DNA of 64,000 bases. It comes from Spirochaetota bacterium (GTDB lineage: Bacteria; Spirochaetota; UBA4802; UBA5550). Shown here in pieces: positions 54,422 to 63,421 of this stretch. The stretch covers positions 1-64,000 of the forward strand of contig QKCL01000052.1 of the NCBI GenBank assembly GCA_003246895.1. The letters run 5' to 3'. Both the position numbers and the translations under genes were made by a program. Under the pieces are notes generated by a model. The model made no database searches, was not told the origin of the DNA, and was given only the letters and a program-made list of their open reading frames with translations. Numbering within the stretch: the stretch's first letter is position 1; each line of letters opens with the position of its first letter.

Positions 54422-56407
54422 ATGAGCCGTCTCTCTTTTTCAGTCCAGACAACAACACCTGACAGCGCCGCAAGGGCCTGTACATTTACCACACTCCACA
54501 ACAAAGTGGAGACACCTGTATTCATGCCCGTAGCAACAATGGCGGCACTGAGGTCACAGCATACAGACAGTGTGGAGAGCATGGGTTTCCCTGTGCTGCT
54601 TGCAAACACATACCACCTTCTGCTTCGACCTGGCATCGAGGTATTCAGGGACTTCGGCGGCATACACGGCTTCATGCAGTGGCCCAGATCTGTACTGACA
54701 GACTCGGGCGGATTCCAGATCTTTTCTCTCTCAAAAAATGTGAAGATCACAGATAAAGGCGCATCCTTCAGAAGCTATGTTGACGGAAGAGAAATACTCC
54801 TCACTCCTTCAAAAAGCATTGAAACACAGCGGCACATAAACAGCGATATAATGATGGCACTGGACCAGTGCATAAACTCAACCTCATCAAAAGAGGAGTG
54901 CATGGCAGCACTCGACATCACGGCGAGGTGGGCGCAGGAGAGCCTCGCCGCAAGGGGCGACTCACCGCAGTCCATCTTCGGAATTGTACAGGGGGGATGT
55001 TTTGAAGAGCTTAGAAGACTGAGCGCAAGCCAGATAACATCTCTCCCCTTTGACGGCTTTGCCATCGGAGGACTTGCCGTGGGGGAAACAGACGATGAAC
55101 GCAAGGATATGACAGAGCTCACGGCAGCACTTCTTCCCGCAAACTACCCGCGGTACCTCATGGGAGTGGGAACCCCCATAGACCTGCTGGAGGCTGTTCA
55201 CAGAGGGGTGGACATGTTCGACTGCATTCTGCCAACAGCCATGGGCCAGCAGGGTGTCGCATGGACAACACACGGCCGCATAGAACTGCGCCGCACTGTC
55301 CATAAATTTGTCCACCGCCCCCTTGACGAGGAATGCACCTGCCCCACATGCAGAAAATATTCCAGGGCATACCTCCACCACCTGATAAAGTCAGATGAGT
55401 ATCTGGGAGCCCAGCTTGTGGGCATACACAACCTCCACTTCTACAAGACGCTCATGGACACAATGCGCGCGAAAATACTGGAAGGCACATTCTTTGAATA
55501 CTATAAATTCATGAAGGAGGAGCTGGTGCGCCCGGACATGGACCACCCGGTCACTCCTCCGAAAAAGAAAAAAAGAAAAAACCATGACTGCCTGGAAAAC
55601 TGGTCTGTCATTCAGTCCCCCGAAGGGTGGTACACCATCATGGACAGCGAGTCGGGAGAAAAGTTCCACTCCGTCAATGACCCATACGAAGAGGCGCGGT
55701 CACTCTATATAGAACCTCTCTTTGAAAAGCTGAAGAACAGTGACATGACAGTGTGGGATGTGGGCCTTGGAGGGGGAACCAACTCCATGCTTGCTCTTAT
55801 GGAATATGAAAAACGCATCACCCATGGGGAGAATCTTAAAAAGTTCAGGGTCCTCAGTTTTGAAAAGGACCTTAACCCCTTCATACTGGCCAACCGTCAG
55901 AACAGGCGATTTCCCCATATGCATCACAGGGCTCCTTCAAAATTCATAAGTGAGGGAGAGTGGATTTCAGATGATGCAATGGTTCAGTGGAAGCTCATTG
56001 AAGGAGATTTCACTGAGACAATGACACAAGCAGAAAAGCCTGACATGATCTGGTACGATATGTTCTCAATAAAAAGCGTACCCCGGCTTTGGGGATACTC
56101 TGTATTCTCAAAACTTGGCGCATACATTCAGAACAGGGAGTGTTCCCTTCACACCTACTCTGACTCAACTGCACTGAGGGCTGCACTCCTTGCATCGGGC
56201 TTCAGTGTTGCAGAGGGCCCTGCAGCAGGTCCCAAAGCAGCAACCACAAAGGCCTTTCTTAACAGTATGCCAGAGGGCGAAACATTTCTTGATCAGTCAT
56301 GGCTGGCGAGGTTCAAAAGAAGCAGCGCACAGTTTGTGGAGGGCACCAGTGAGGAAGATCAGAAGGTCATCCTTGAAAGAGTGGTGAACCACAAACAGTT
56401 CAAATAA
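54422..56407 (+). CDS. tgt: Fused queuine tRNA-ribosyltransferase and MnmC-like methyltransferase
   Basis: The 661-residue protein joins two tRNA wobble-base enzymes. Residues 1-372 are bacterial TGT, which exchanges guanine-34 for a queuosine precursor. They include Asp94 in DSGGFQ, LDQC at 147-150, GGLAVGE near 216-222, the nucleophile Asp267 in MFDCILPT, and zinc ligands CTCPTC (305-310) with His336. The usual RNARNG after PT is replaced by AMGQQG, a variant subfamily. A lysine-rich linker (about 378-388) leads to a MnmC/DUF752-like methyltransferase with VWDVGLGGGTNS (444-455), LSFEKD, and IWYDMFS. The MnmC oxidase half is absent. Confidence 0.88.
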   Translation: MSRLSFSVQTTTPDSAARACTFTTLHNKVETPVFMPVATMAALRSQHTDSVESMGFPVLLANTYHLLLRPGIEVFRDFGGIHGFMQWPRSVLTDSGGFQIFSLSKNVKITDKGASFRSYVDGREILLTPSKSIETQRHINSDIMMALDQCINSTSSKEECMAALDITARWAQESLAARGDSPQSIFGIVQGGCFEELRRLSASQITSLPFDGFAIGGLAVGETDDERKDMTELTAALLPANYPRYLMGVGTPIDLLEAVHRGVDMFDCILPTAMGQQGVAWTTHGRIELRRTVHKFVHRPLDEECTCPTCRKYSRAYLHHLIKSDEYLGAQLVGIHNLHFYKTLMDTMRAKILEGTFFEYYKFMKEELVRPDMDHPVTPPKKKKRKNHDCLENWSVIQSPEGWYTIMDSESGEKFHSVNDPYEEARSLYIEPLFEKLKNSDMTVWDVGLGGGTNSMLALMEYEKRITHGENLKKFRVLSFEKDLNPFILANRQNRRFPHMHHRAPSKFISEGEWISDDAMVQWKLIEGDFTETMTQAEKPDMIWYDMFSIKSVPRLWGYSVFSKLGAYIQNRECSLHTYSDSTALRAALLASGFSVAEGPAAGPKAATTKAFLNSMPEGETFLDQSWLARFKRSSAQFVEGTSEEDQKVILERVVNHKQFK

Positions 56408-56594
56408 GACCTCACCAGAAATTGATGCCGCTTTGACAGGTTTTCTTAAAAACCAATAATTTTGGCTTTCCATTACACAGCTAATACCGAAACATACAGC
56501 AGCGATCCCGGTTCGAGTCTATCACCTATTGGAGTTAACATTCCTGCTTTAAGCAAATAGACACGATCCATTTACATCTTCTTCTATATGACAG
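56408..56594. other. Short gap with a T-arm-like sequence, no tRNA
   Basis: The string GGTTCGAGTC near 56510 resembles a tRNA T-arm, but the stems do not pair and no acceptor or anticodon arms can be folded. It may be a degraded tRNA end left by an integration event, or chance. Confidence 0.3.
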
Positions 56595-57182
56595 TCACTC
56601 GATTTCCCCATAAACGCCGTCCCATTTTTCCGGGTCGACCAGCTTTATTCCCGGGACGGGGTTTTCTGTAAAAAATGAAATCAATTTATCCTCAATCATT
56701 ATCATTCTGCGCAAAAGATGAACACGATAGATGTCCCCGTGAAACACATCCGAGTCTTTGATAACCAGTTTTTCCACCAAACTAATACCTTTCACGACAC
56801 CATCAATAACGGTGGCATTACATTCTGTTTTATCGGTATCCACACAATCCACTATCCCCAATATATTTGCCGCATAAAACCCTGATTTCGGTGAACCGCC
56901 TTTACGCTCTATCACTGTTGCAGGGTAATAATCGATATTGTCAACATGAAGACTGGTTAAAGATTGCCTGAGCCTCTCTGACACCACGGGGCATGCATCA
57001 TCACTCACCATAAAGTCTGCAATCCCCTTCGATGAATCTTCACATATAAACTCCAGCCGCGATAAATCGTATCTGTTTTTAATTGGTACAGCCTTGTTCC
57101 AGACAGATTTAAAACAGGAGGCATTATCAGACAGCGTTAAAGTTGATACTGATACATAATCCGGACACAAAAACCTTTTCAT
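56595..57182 (-). CDS. Immunity protein of the Imm11/DUF1629 type
   Basis: The 195-residue acidic soluble protein has the pattern of DUF1629/Imm11 family members: a mixed N-terminal domain, then FMVSDDACPVVSERLRQSLTSL, VDCVDTDKTECNAT, LVIKDSDVFHGDIYRVHLLRRMIMIEDKLISFF and a PGIKLVDP end. Such proteins neutralise the C-terminal toxins of contact-dependent or polymorphic toxin systems. Its ATG starts immediately after a stop codon closing a 46-codon stub that reads as a toxin tail (57183-57320). That gap of zero bases is typical of toxin-immunity pairs. The rest of the toxin is absent, so this is an orphan immunity gene. Confidence 0.65.
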   Translation of the reverse strand: MKRFLCPDYVSVSTLTLSDNASCFKSVWNKAVPIKNRYDLSRLEFICEDSSKGIADFMVSDDACPVVSERLRQSLTSLHVDNIDYYPATVIERKGGSPKSGFYAANILGIVDCVDTDKTECNATVIDGVVKGISLVEKLVIKDSDVFHGDIYRVHLLRRMIMIEDKLISFFTENPVPGIKLVDPEKWDGVYGEIE

Positions 57183-57320
57183 TTATACACCACCTAAATC
57201 GGAATACTGAATATCATCAATATTGGGATTACGACTTTTCACAAAACGCTCAGCATTTTTCATAGGGTCTGAATGAGCACCCCATGGAGACTTCCAAACA
57301 AATTTTAATTGATCACCGTA
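57183..57320 (-). pseudogene. C-terminal stub of a polymorphic toxin
   Basis: An open stretch on the minus strand ends with TAA at 57185-57183. It encodes about 45 residues with FVWKSPWGAHSDPMKNAERF and KSRNPNIDDIQYSDLG near the end; an in-frame stop (57323-57321) truncates it upstream. The composition, the charged C-terminus and the exact junction with an Imm11-like gene suggest the last part of a secreted toxin whose body has been deleted. No start codon with a ribosome site precedes it. The family assignment of the stub is inference. Confidence 0.55.
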
Positions 57321-57323
57321 TTA

Positions 57324-57860
57324 CTCAGGTTTTTACTGCACACAACAACTGTAAACTACTTCCGATATGAGGTCCAATGTCTTTTACAAAGCATTTTGCC
57401 CTTAATACACGGTATACTATTCAACACAGTTTCCTAAAAAAAAGAATCTCTTCTCTGAAATGGTGCACACCAGGTGCACCCTCGTTAGTTTTCATGGCTC
57501 ACCACTTTCTTATAACGTGATGCTCATAACCGCAATGCGGATATGGGTGCAAATACGCATTGCGGTTATGGGACTCTCTGAGAATAGAGCATAATGACTG
57601 AAAGTCAAGTGGACTTTTTATTCTTTACTATGGAATTTCCTGAAACCTTTGCATAAATCATAGCGGCTTTTCTACTCCGGTGCACTGTAAATTCCTGAAT
57701 ATATACCGTATAAATTCCATGTTCACAGAGGTGTGCCGCAGCACTTTTTCAGTGAAAAACCCGGTAAAATTCACCTATAATTCACCAAATCTGACTGAAT
57801 CTCCTCTCCTCAAATTGCTCTTTAATGGTCTTCAGGTACGGGAAATGAAAAAAAATGAAC
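57324..57860. other. Non-coding region with hairpins
   Basis: This region contains a small GGTGCAC/GTGCACC hairpin (57462-57468/57474-57480) and the 15-bp perfect inverted repeat at 57525-57570. A 97-codon frame at 57680-57973 runs through the repeat element and is not credible. Confidence 0.4.
57525..57570. repeat. Perfect 15-bp inverted repeat
   Basis: CATAACCGCAATGCG (57525-57539) and its exact complement (57556-57570) flank a 16-base spacer. No flanking gene ends here, so it may be an end-repeat relic or a strong RNA hairpin. Confidence 0.5.
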
Positions 57861-57933
57861 TTTTTTTGCCTTTTTTTGCACTTTTTTTTATTGGAGAAGA
57901 CTGGACAAGACTGGGCAGGACTGGAGAAATCCG
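57861..57933 (+). repeat. Phased T-tracts plus 10-bp direct repeats (copy B)
   Basis: T-runs start at 57861, 57871 and 57882, close to 10 bp apart. Then come three 10-bp units GAAGACTGGA, CAAGACTGGG and CAGGACTGGA (57896-57925), followed by GAAATCCG. The last 18 bases equal those of copy A at 27385-27402. The array ends 32 bp before a sigma-54 -24 element. Confidence 0.8.
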
Positions 57934-57962
57934 AAGCACCCCAAGAGACCTCTTTTGGCAAT

Positions 57963-57980
57963 TTGGCACATAATGTGCTT
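57963..57980 (+). promoter_or_regulatory. Sigma-54 promoter upstream of enoyl-CoA hydratase
   Basis: TTGGCACATAATGTGCTT has GG (57965-57966) and GC (57977-57978) ten bases apart, with the favoured TGGCAC form of the -24 box. A leader of about 125 bases runs to the start at 58116, containing a CGGTCTCGACCG palindrome. Confidence 0.8.
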
Positions 57981-58115
57981 GTAGACATATAGGAAAATCG
58001 GTCTCGACCGTTCCCTACACACCTCGACATGACATTATGTTTTTTAATTGATAAATAGATTCATTTCACCTAATCTGAAAGAGGCATCCATAAAATTACA
58101 TGTAAGGAGAAGTCT

Positions 58116-58862
58116 ATGCTGCAGTTTACAAATGAAGACAGTTACAATATTATCCGCCTTGATAACGGTATTCCCAATGCCCTGAGCTCTTCTCTCATAG
58201 ACCGGTTTGACAATCTTCTTGATGAGGCGGCAGAGCAGAGACTCCCCCTGGTCATTGCAGGCAATACCAAGTTCTTTTCCATGGGCCTGAACCTGCCCGA
58301 GGTTATTGAATTTTCCCGGGACAAGTTCACAGATTACATTAAAAAATTTGATATGCTTGTTCATAAACTATATACACTGCCTGTTCCCGTTGTCTGCGCC
58401 CTGGAAGGACATGCTGTTGCCGGCGGAGCCATTCTTGCCCTGGCATGCGACATGAGGATCGGATCAGACGAATCAAAAAAGTTCGGCTGCAACGAGGCCC
58501 AGCTCGGGGTCCCTGTACCATACCTCCCGTCAATGATTTTCCGCAATATTGCCGGCCATCAGGCAGCAGATAAACTTATGTATCAGGGAACCCTCCTCTC
58601 CTTTCAGGATGCATTGAAATACGGGCTCATCGACAGGCTTGTACCTGCAGCGGATATTGTTTCATCTGCAATTGAAAGTGCAAAACTCATGGTACAGGGG
58701 TCAGTTGAAGCTTTCTCAATAATGAAGGCCATGAAGACAGAACCTGTCAGTGAAAAATTTCAGAAGCATAATGACAGCTATACAGAGAGGTTCATTCAAT
58801 GCTGGTATGATCCGTCGAGCCAGAACCTGATCCATCTGGCAGCCCGGCACTTTCAGAATTAG
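58116..58862 (+). CDS. Enoyl-CoA hydratase/isomerase family protein
   Basis: The 248-residue crotonase-fold protein probably hydrates, isomerises or hydrolyses an acyl-CoA. The oxyanion-hole segments are AGNTKFFSMGLNLPEV near 49-64 and ALEGHAVAGGAILALACDMRIG near 92-113. The catalytic Glu region reads CNEAQLGVPVPYLP near 122-135. The substitution pattern leaves hydratase against isomerase open. AAGGAGA precedes the ATG. It is alone under a sigma-54 promoter of the same special type as amylosucrase. Confidence 0.85.
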   Translation: MLQFTNEDSYNIIRLDNGIPNALSSSLIDRFDNLLDEAAEQRLPLVIAGNTKFFSMGLNLPEVIEFSRDKFTDYIKKFDMLVHKLYTLPVPVVCALEGHAVAGGAILALACDMRIGSDESKKFGCNEAQLGVPVPYLPSMIFRNIAGHQAADKLMYQGTLLSFQDALKYGLIDRLVPAADIVSSAIESAKLMVQGSVEAFSIMKAMKTEPVSEKFQKHNDSYTERFIQCWYDPSSQNLIHLAARHFQN

Positions 58863-58910
58863 AAAACCATGAATCTGTAAACTCATACTGTCACTGTTAA
58901 CTTCATATAA

Positions 58911-59675
58911 ATGAAACTACTGATAACCAGCGACACCCATATTGGAATCACAAAGCCTGAAACGCTCAGGCGCATGCTCATTGATTCGGCAGAGACCGGG
59001 CCCGACATTTTTATTCATGGAGGAGATTATTCCGGCGGATATAACGGACATAAACCTCTGTCCCTTACATGCGCCATGATACGCGACGTTTTTCCTGAGA
59101 TCCCGGTTGTGACAGTCATGGGGAACCATGACTACTGGACTTCATGTTCATCCGGTTCAGGGATTCCCAAAAACAGTTCTGCTTCCTTTAAAAAATTTTT
59201 TGATAATTATGAGTGCATAAAAGAAACCTTCAGAAAACATAAGTTCCATTTTCTGGACTGCGACGGAGTATACAGAAATCCGCTGTTCCCCGGTACTGCC
59301 TTTGTGGGCCATACAGGATGGTATGTGGACCCCAACGATAAGACCTCAAACGACTGGTACTTCATCCCCTCCGGCATTAAGGAGAATACCCAGAACTTTC
59401 TCCTGACACAGGCTTTTATAAACCTTAAAAAAAATCTTTCCTCTCTGGATGACAGTGACACTGTCAGGATTTTCATAAGCCATTTTCCCGTTAAGAAAAA
59501 CATCTCCTTCGGCCTGGTCAGGGGATGGGATACCCGTCTTTACCCTCTCCTGCACGATAAATATAAAATAAGTTATTTCATACAGGGGCATTTTCATGAA
59601 CGCCATGAAGGGCCCGGTCTATGGGAAGCCGGGTCGGATTATGAGAAACCCCGATATTTACTGCTGGAAATATAG
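58911..59675 (+). CDS. Calcineurin-like metallophosphoesterase
   Basis: The 254-residue enzyme has the five blocks of the family: SDTHIG near 7-12, HGGDYSGG near 36-43, VMGNHDYW near 69-76, ISHFP near 188-192, and GHFHERH near 223-229. These residues bind two metal ions and attack phosphoesters. It has no signal peptide and may be a cytoplasmic phosphodiesterase or phosphatase. It begins 48 bases after the enoyl-CoA hydratase, with no clear ribosome site, and may share its transcript. Confidence 0.88.
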   Translation: MKLLITSDTHIGITKPETLRRMLIDSAETGPDIFIHGGDYSGGYNGHKPLSLTCAMIRDVFPEIPVVTVMGNHDYWTSCSSGSGIPKNSSASFKKFFDNYECIKETFRKHKFHFLDCDGVYRNPLFPGTAFVGHTGWYVDPNDKTSNDWYFIPSGIKENTQNFLLTQAFINLKKNLSSLDDSDTVRIFISHFPVKKNISFGLVRGWDTRLYPLLHDKYKISYFIQGHFHERHEGPGLWEAGSDYEKPRYLLLEI

Positions 59676-59746
59676 TCAGGATCACACAATTTTATATTGA
59701 ATAAATTCAGATCCATTATAAGCTTATGAGGTAAAAGGAGATTCCT

Positions 59747-60400
59747 ATGAGATTTATCTGTATTTTATCGTTCCTGCTCTTCAGCTCACAGCTTGTATCG
59801 GCACAGACCAATTCTACCGGGGCCGATTACCGCAGCTTTTATGAAAAGCTCGGACGTCAATACTTTTCAGTAACTCCCCTGATGGGCGTCTCCACTCCAA
59901 ACTGGGGGAAGGAGTTTGAACTGGACATCAGCCTCGCAGGCCCTGTCTTATCCCTTCATCTCTGCAAACAGGAAATGAAGGATTCCTTCACCGGCCCCGA
60001 TTATGAATCGATTTCTCACGGCACCTCCGACAGATGGACACTGGATAATGCAAACTGGGCCTGGGGTGTGGGTCTGGGTTATGAGTTTCTTGCTGGCCCC
60101 CCATGGATCATAAACATATCCTTTGCTCCGGCAATTGAGTATCTTCAGAGTGTACATAAAGCCCGTTTCGAAACGTATTATGACACTGCTGCAACTGATG
60201 ATATTGTAGTGGGTTCCCGGAAGGATATACGCCTAATGGCACGTATCCAGGCCGAAGTCTTAGGGCTTGACGTGCGGCTTGGACTGGGCATGGGCTACAA
60301 CATTGAGGGGTGGCATGAGAAATATTCAGACAGCAGAACATATTTCTGTGCCGGTTTCATGATTGGATACCGGATATACTGGGGCCCGACAAGGTTTTAA
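59747..60400 (+). CDS. Outer-membrane beta-barrel-like protein
   Basis: The 217-residue product has a signal peptide (MRFICILSFLLFSSQLVSAQ). The mature domain is rich in strands with alternating hydrophobics (FELDISLAGPVLSLHLCKQ, WAWGVGLGYEFLAGPPWIINISFAPAIEYL, IRLMARIQAEVLGLDVRLGLGMGYNI). It ends with FMIGYRIYWGPTRF, an aromatic terminal strand. It resembles small OmpA/OmpX-like barrels, without a specific match. AAAAGGAG precedes the ATG. Function is unknown. Confidence 0.7.
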   Translation: MRFICILSFLLFSSQLVSAQTNSTGADYRSFYEKLGRQYFSVTPLMGVSTPNWGKEFELDISLAGPVLSLHLCKQEMKDSFTGPDYESISHGTSDRWTLDNANWAWGVGLGYEFLAGPPWIINISFAPAIEYLQSVHKARFETYYDTAATDDIVVGSRKDIRLMARIQAEVLGLDVRLGLGMGYNIEGWHEKYSDSRTYFCAGFMIGYRIYWGPTRF

Positions 60401-60673
60401 CATGGTGCTGACATAACCTGTCATGAAACCAGTACAGCAGGATACCGGTATTGGTTGAAACCGCATTTCTGCCATTCAGGCATCCCTATTTCTGTTAATT
60501 ATATTTTCTTGCCCCTCAGAATTATATAATATAGAGGTAAGCGGTTTAATCAAAAACACAGAAATGACAAACTTTCTGAAGTTTATATGAAATAATTGAT
60601 TGAAATTTGCAGGCATAGAACGATTTGATAACCGGAACAGTACAACCCATGGCAGATCCGTCAGGGCATTCAG
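60401..60673. other. Intergenic region before the third hybrid kinase
   Basis: Mixed sequence with no gene or clear motif. The kinase start is a GTG at 60674. Confidence 0.35.
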
Positions 60674-62887
60674 GTGAAAGATTTGAGAAAAATATCAGAA
60701 AATAAAAACACTCCAACACTGAATCTCCTTCCCCTTCGGTTCTTCGTGGCCGTATTATGTGTTACTTCATTTTTTCTGATCATCATAGGATGGTTCTCCT
60801 GGGAAACCTACAGAAACCAGCGCACCACTACTCCGAAGATTGTACGTCTCCAGGAACTGATCGGAGTAATCAAAACCACAGATGAAATACTGACAATGTC
60901 AGCAAGAATGGCGGCAGCCACAGAGGATTTAAAATGGGAAAGACGGTACCTCACATACGAACCTGTACTGGACAGGGCCATAAAAGAGGCCATGGATATA
61001 CTGCCCGACAGGGAACTAAGTGATTCAATCTCAAAAACTGATGCTGCAAACACTGCCCTGGTAAAGATGGAGAAAGCATCATTTGAACTTGTTAGAAAAC
61101 ACAGGAAGGACAAGGCAGCGGAACTGCTCTTCAGCGATCAGTATGAAAGACAGAAAAAAACATACAGTGAAGGCACAAAAGAAGCTCTTAAATATATCAG
61201 TACACATATTGAAGAGACAATTGCAGTAAAGCAGAAACAGGCACTGTTATCCTTTATATTTGTCAGTGCTGTGCTTATTATCTACATAGCGGCGTGGATA
61301 TTCGTATTGAAACTGACAGGTTCATATCTGTCAGAACAGATAAGAGTAAAGGAGAAGCTGCGTCAGAGCCGGGGGTTTCTTGACAGTATTATAGAAAATC
61401 TCCCCTCCACTGTATTTATAAAGGATTCAGGGGAGCTGCGCTATATACTCATCAATAAAGCCGGCGAAGAACTGATGGAATGTACAAGGGAGAATATTAT
61501 AGGCAAAAATGCCTCTGAATTCCTGCCTGAAGCAACAGCAAAGACCTTTAATCTCAACGACAGAGAGGTGCTTGACAAGGGCAGACTTATGGATATTCCC
61601 GAACAATCCTTTCAGACCTTCAGACACGGGGAACGTATTCTCCATACAAAGAAAATTCCTCTTTTCAACGAGTCCGGAGAACCTGAGTACCTGCTCGGTA
61701 TTTCCGAAGACATTACCGAACGCAAAAGAGTGGAGGCTGAACTTAAAGATCTGGAAGAGGAACGGATAAAGGCGCAGAAACTTGAATCAGTGGGCATACT
61801 TGCCGGCGGAATTGCCCACGACTTTAACAATCTGCTCCATCGTATATTCGGCTATATCACCCTTGCCAAAAAACTTAAAGATAACCCGGATGAATTCACG
61901 GCCATGCTTGATGAAGTGGAGGAGGCGCTCAATGCCGCAACCAATCTGACAAACCAGCTGCTGACCTTCTCAAAAGGGGGAAAACCTCTAAAGGAGACAA
62001 TCAGCCTCTATCCCCTGCTGGAGAGGGCTGCCAGGTTTACCCTGAGCGGGCTGCAGACAGATTACCGGATAAAAACTGATCCGGACCTATGGAACATAAA
62101 CGCGGACAGCGAGCAGATCAATCAGGTTCTTCAGAACATAATTATAAACGCCCAGCAGGCCATGAACAATAAAGGCACCGTGGACATAGAAGCACGGAAC
62201 ATTCAGTATCCATCTTCAGGTTTACCCGTTGAACTGAAGGAAGGTAAATACGTAGAAATATCAGTCACAGACACCGGGGTGGGCATTCCGGAAATAGACA
62301 TGGAAATGATATTTGACCCCTACTTTACCACAAAAGACAACGGCAGCGGTCTGGGGCTGGCGTCATCATACTCAATAATCAAAAACCATGACGGTATAAT
62401 CGACGTAACTTCAAAACCCGGAAAGGGCTCAGCTTTCCGCATTTATCTTCCTGCCACGAAGGAAATCTCTGTTGTGAAACAGACGGAAGCCGTCTCCATT
62501 GAAAAAACAGACAGAGGAAGAATACTGGTAATGGACGATGAAGAGAGCATCCTCAATCTGGCGACAAAATCAATCAGGGCCATAGGCCACGATGCAGAGA
62601 CTGCCAGAAACGGGACAGAGGCAATAGAAAAGTATAAAAAGGCCATGGATGAAAAAAGGCCTTTCGATATAGTCATCCTTGACCTTACCATACGCGGCGG
62701 ACTCGGGGGCCTTGAAACTGTCAAAAAACTCATTGAGATAGATAAAGATGTAAAAGCCGTAATTTCAAGCGGATATTCGGACAATACGGCAATATCCTCC
62801 TACAAAGAAAACGGATTCACAGCTGTTCTGAAAAAACCCTATACAATTATCGAACTCAGAGACACATTGAATAAGCTCATGGGATAG
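60674..62887 (+). CDS. Membrane hybrid sensor histidine kinase (PAS-HisKA-HATPase-REC)
   Basis: The 737-residue protein has helices near 24-46 and 193-215, enclosing a helical extracytoplasmic sensor of four-helix-bundle type. A PAS domain lies near 235-360. The HisKA segment with IAHDFNNLLHRIFGY carries the phospho-accepting His; the HATPase has TDTGVGI and GSGLGLASS. A receiver from about 615 has RILVMDDEE, the Asp in IVILDLTIRGG, and LKKPYT. Start is GTG (60674) after CAGG. It resembles the soluble kinase at 18786 in its AHDFNN type and C-terminal receiver, so the two may feed one pathway. Confidence 0.92.
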   Translation: MKDLRKISENKNTPTLNLLPLRFFVAVLCVTSFFLIIIGWFSWETYRNQRTTTPKIVRLQELIGVIKTTDEILTMSARMAAATEDLKWERRYLTYEPVLDRAIKEAMDILPDRELSDSISKTDAANTALVKMEKASFELVRKHRKDKAAELLFSDQYERQKKTYSEGTKEALKYISTHIEETIAVKQKQALLSFIFVSAVLIIYIAAWIFVLKLTGSYLSEQIRVKEKLRQSRGFLDSIIENLPSTVFIKDSGELRYILINKAGEELMECTRENIIGKNASEFLPEATAKTFNLNDREVLDKGRLMDIPEQSFQTFRHGERILHTKKIPLFNESGEPEYLLGISEDITERKRVEAELKDLEEERIKAQKLESVGILAGGIAHDFNNLLHRIFGYITLAKKLKDNPDEFTAMLDEVEEALNAATNLTNQLLTFSKGGKPLKETISLYPLLERAARFTLSGLQTDYRIKTDPDLWNINADSEQINQVLQNIIINAQQAMNNKGTVDIEARNIQYPSSGLPVELKEGKYVEISVTDTGVGIPEIDMEMIFDPYFTTKDNGSGLGLASSYSIIKNHDGIIDVTSKPGKGSAFRIYLPATKEISVVKQTEAVSIEKTDRGRILVMDDEESILNLATKSIRAIGHDAETARNGTEAIEKYKKAMDEKRPFDIVILDLTIRGGLGGLETVKKLIEIDKDVKAVISSGYSDNTAISSYKENGFTAVLKKPYTIIELRDTLNKLMG

Positions 62888-63421
62888 TTTTTAAAACCGG
62901 GGAATTACAAAACCATTCTCACCGTCCCGATGGATAAACATCATGCCCTGTGGTTACACAGATTGATTCAGATCACTGTCATTTCGAAGGAGCCATAGTG
63001 ACAGAGAAATCTTTTAAAAATAAAGATTAACACTAAATACACGAAATGAAGAAATAAATCCACGAATATTAAATATTTATTCAGATCTTTACATCCCTAA
63101 AAACCTTTCGTGACTGTTGGTTCACAAGAAACAGGTTCTGTTAATTCTTTTAAAAAACTTCAGAATTACTCCGTGGCCATCTGCGGTATCCGTGTTTCAA
63201 AAAAATACTTTCAAAAAAAACCGGACCATCCCTGGCCACCGGCTTTTACATACTCCCTGCTTAAAAATTTTGAACTTACCCTGAATTATCATTATAATGA
63301 GATTCAGGGATATTGCTTTATTTCATATCAATGCTTTACAAAACATCAGTAACACAGCCGGTTTTAAAAGCTATAACTGTATTGAACAGAACAATTAAAT
63401 CAGAAAGAAGGATTAAGGGAC
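62888..63421. other. Non-coding region with dispersed-repeat-like fragments
   Basis: In this 534-base gap, CACTGTCATTTCGAAGGAGC followed by CATAGTGACAGAGAAATC (about 62975-63012) resembles a short intergenic repeat seen in many environmental genomes. Later CACGAA/TCGTG and ATCCGTGTTT fragments (about 63040-63200) look like another such family. A frame at 63110-63352 has no ribosome site and is not credible. AAGGATTAAGGGA before 63422 is the next gene's ribosome site. Confidence 0.35.

Noticed and set aside
56500-56545. Possible tRNA 3' half (GGTTCGAGTC)
   Set aside because: T-stem and acceptor arms do not pair and no other arms are found upstream.
57680-57973. 97-codon open frame upstream of enoyl-CoA hydratase
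   Set aside because: It runs through the T-tracts and 10-bp repeats and has no ribosome site. Its residues simply reflect the repeat.
63110-63352. 80-codon frame in the last intergenic region
   Set aside because: No ribosome site; it overlaps repeat-like intergenic sequence.
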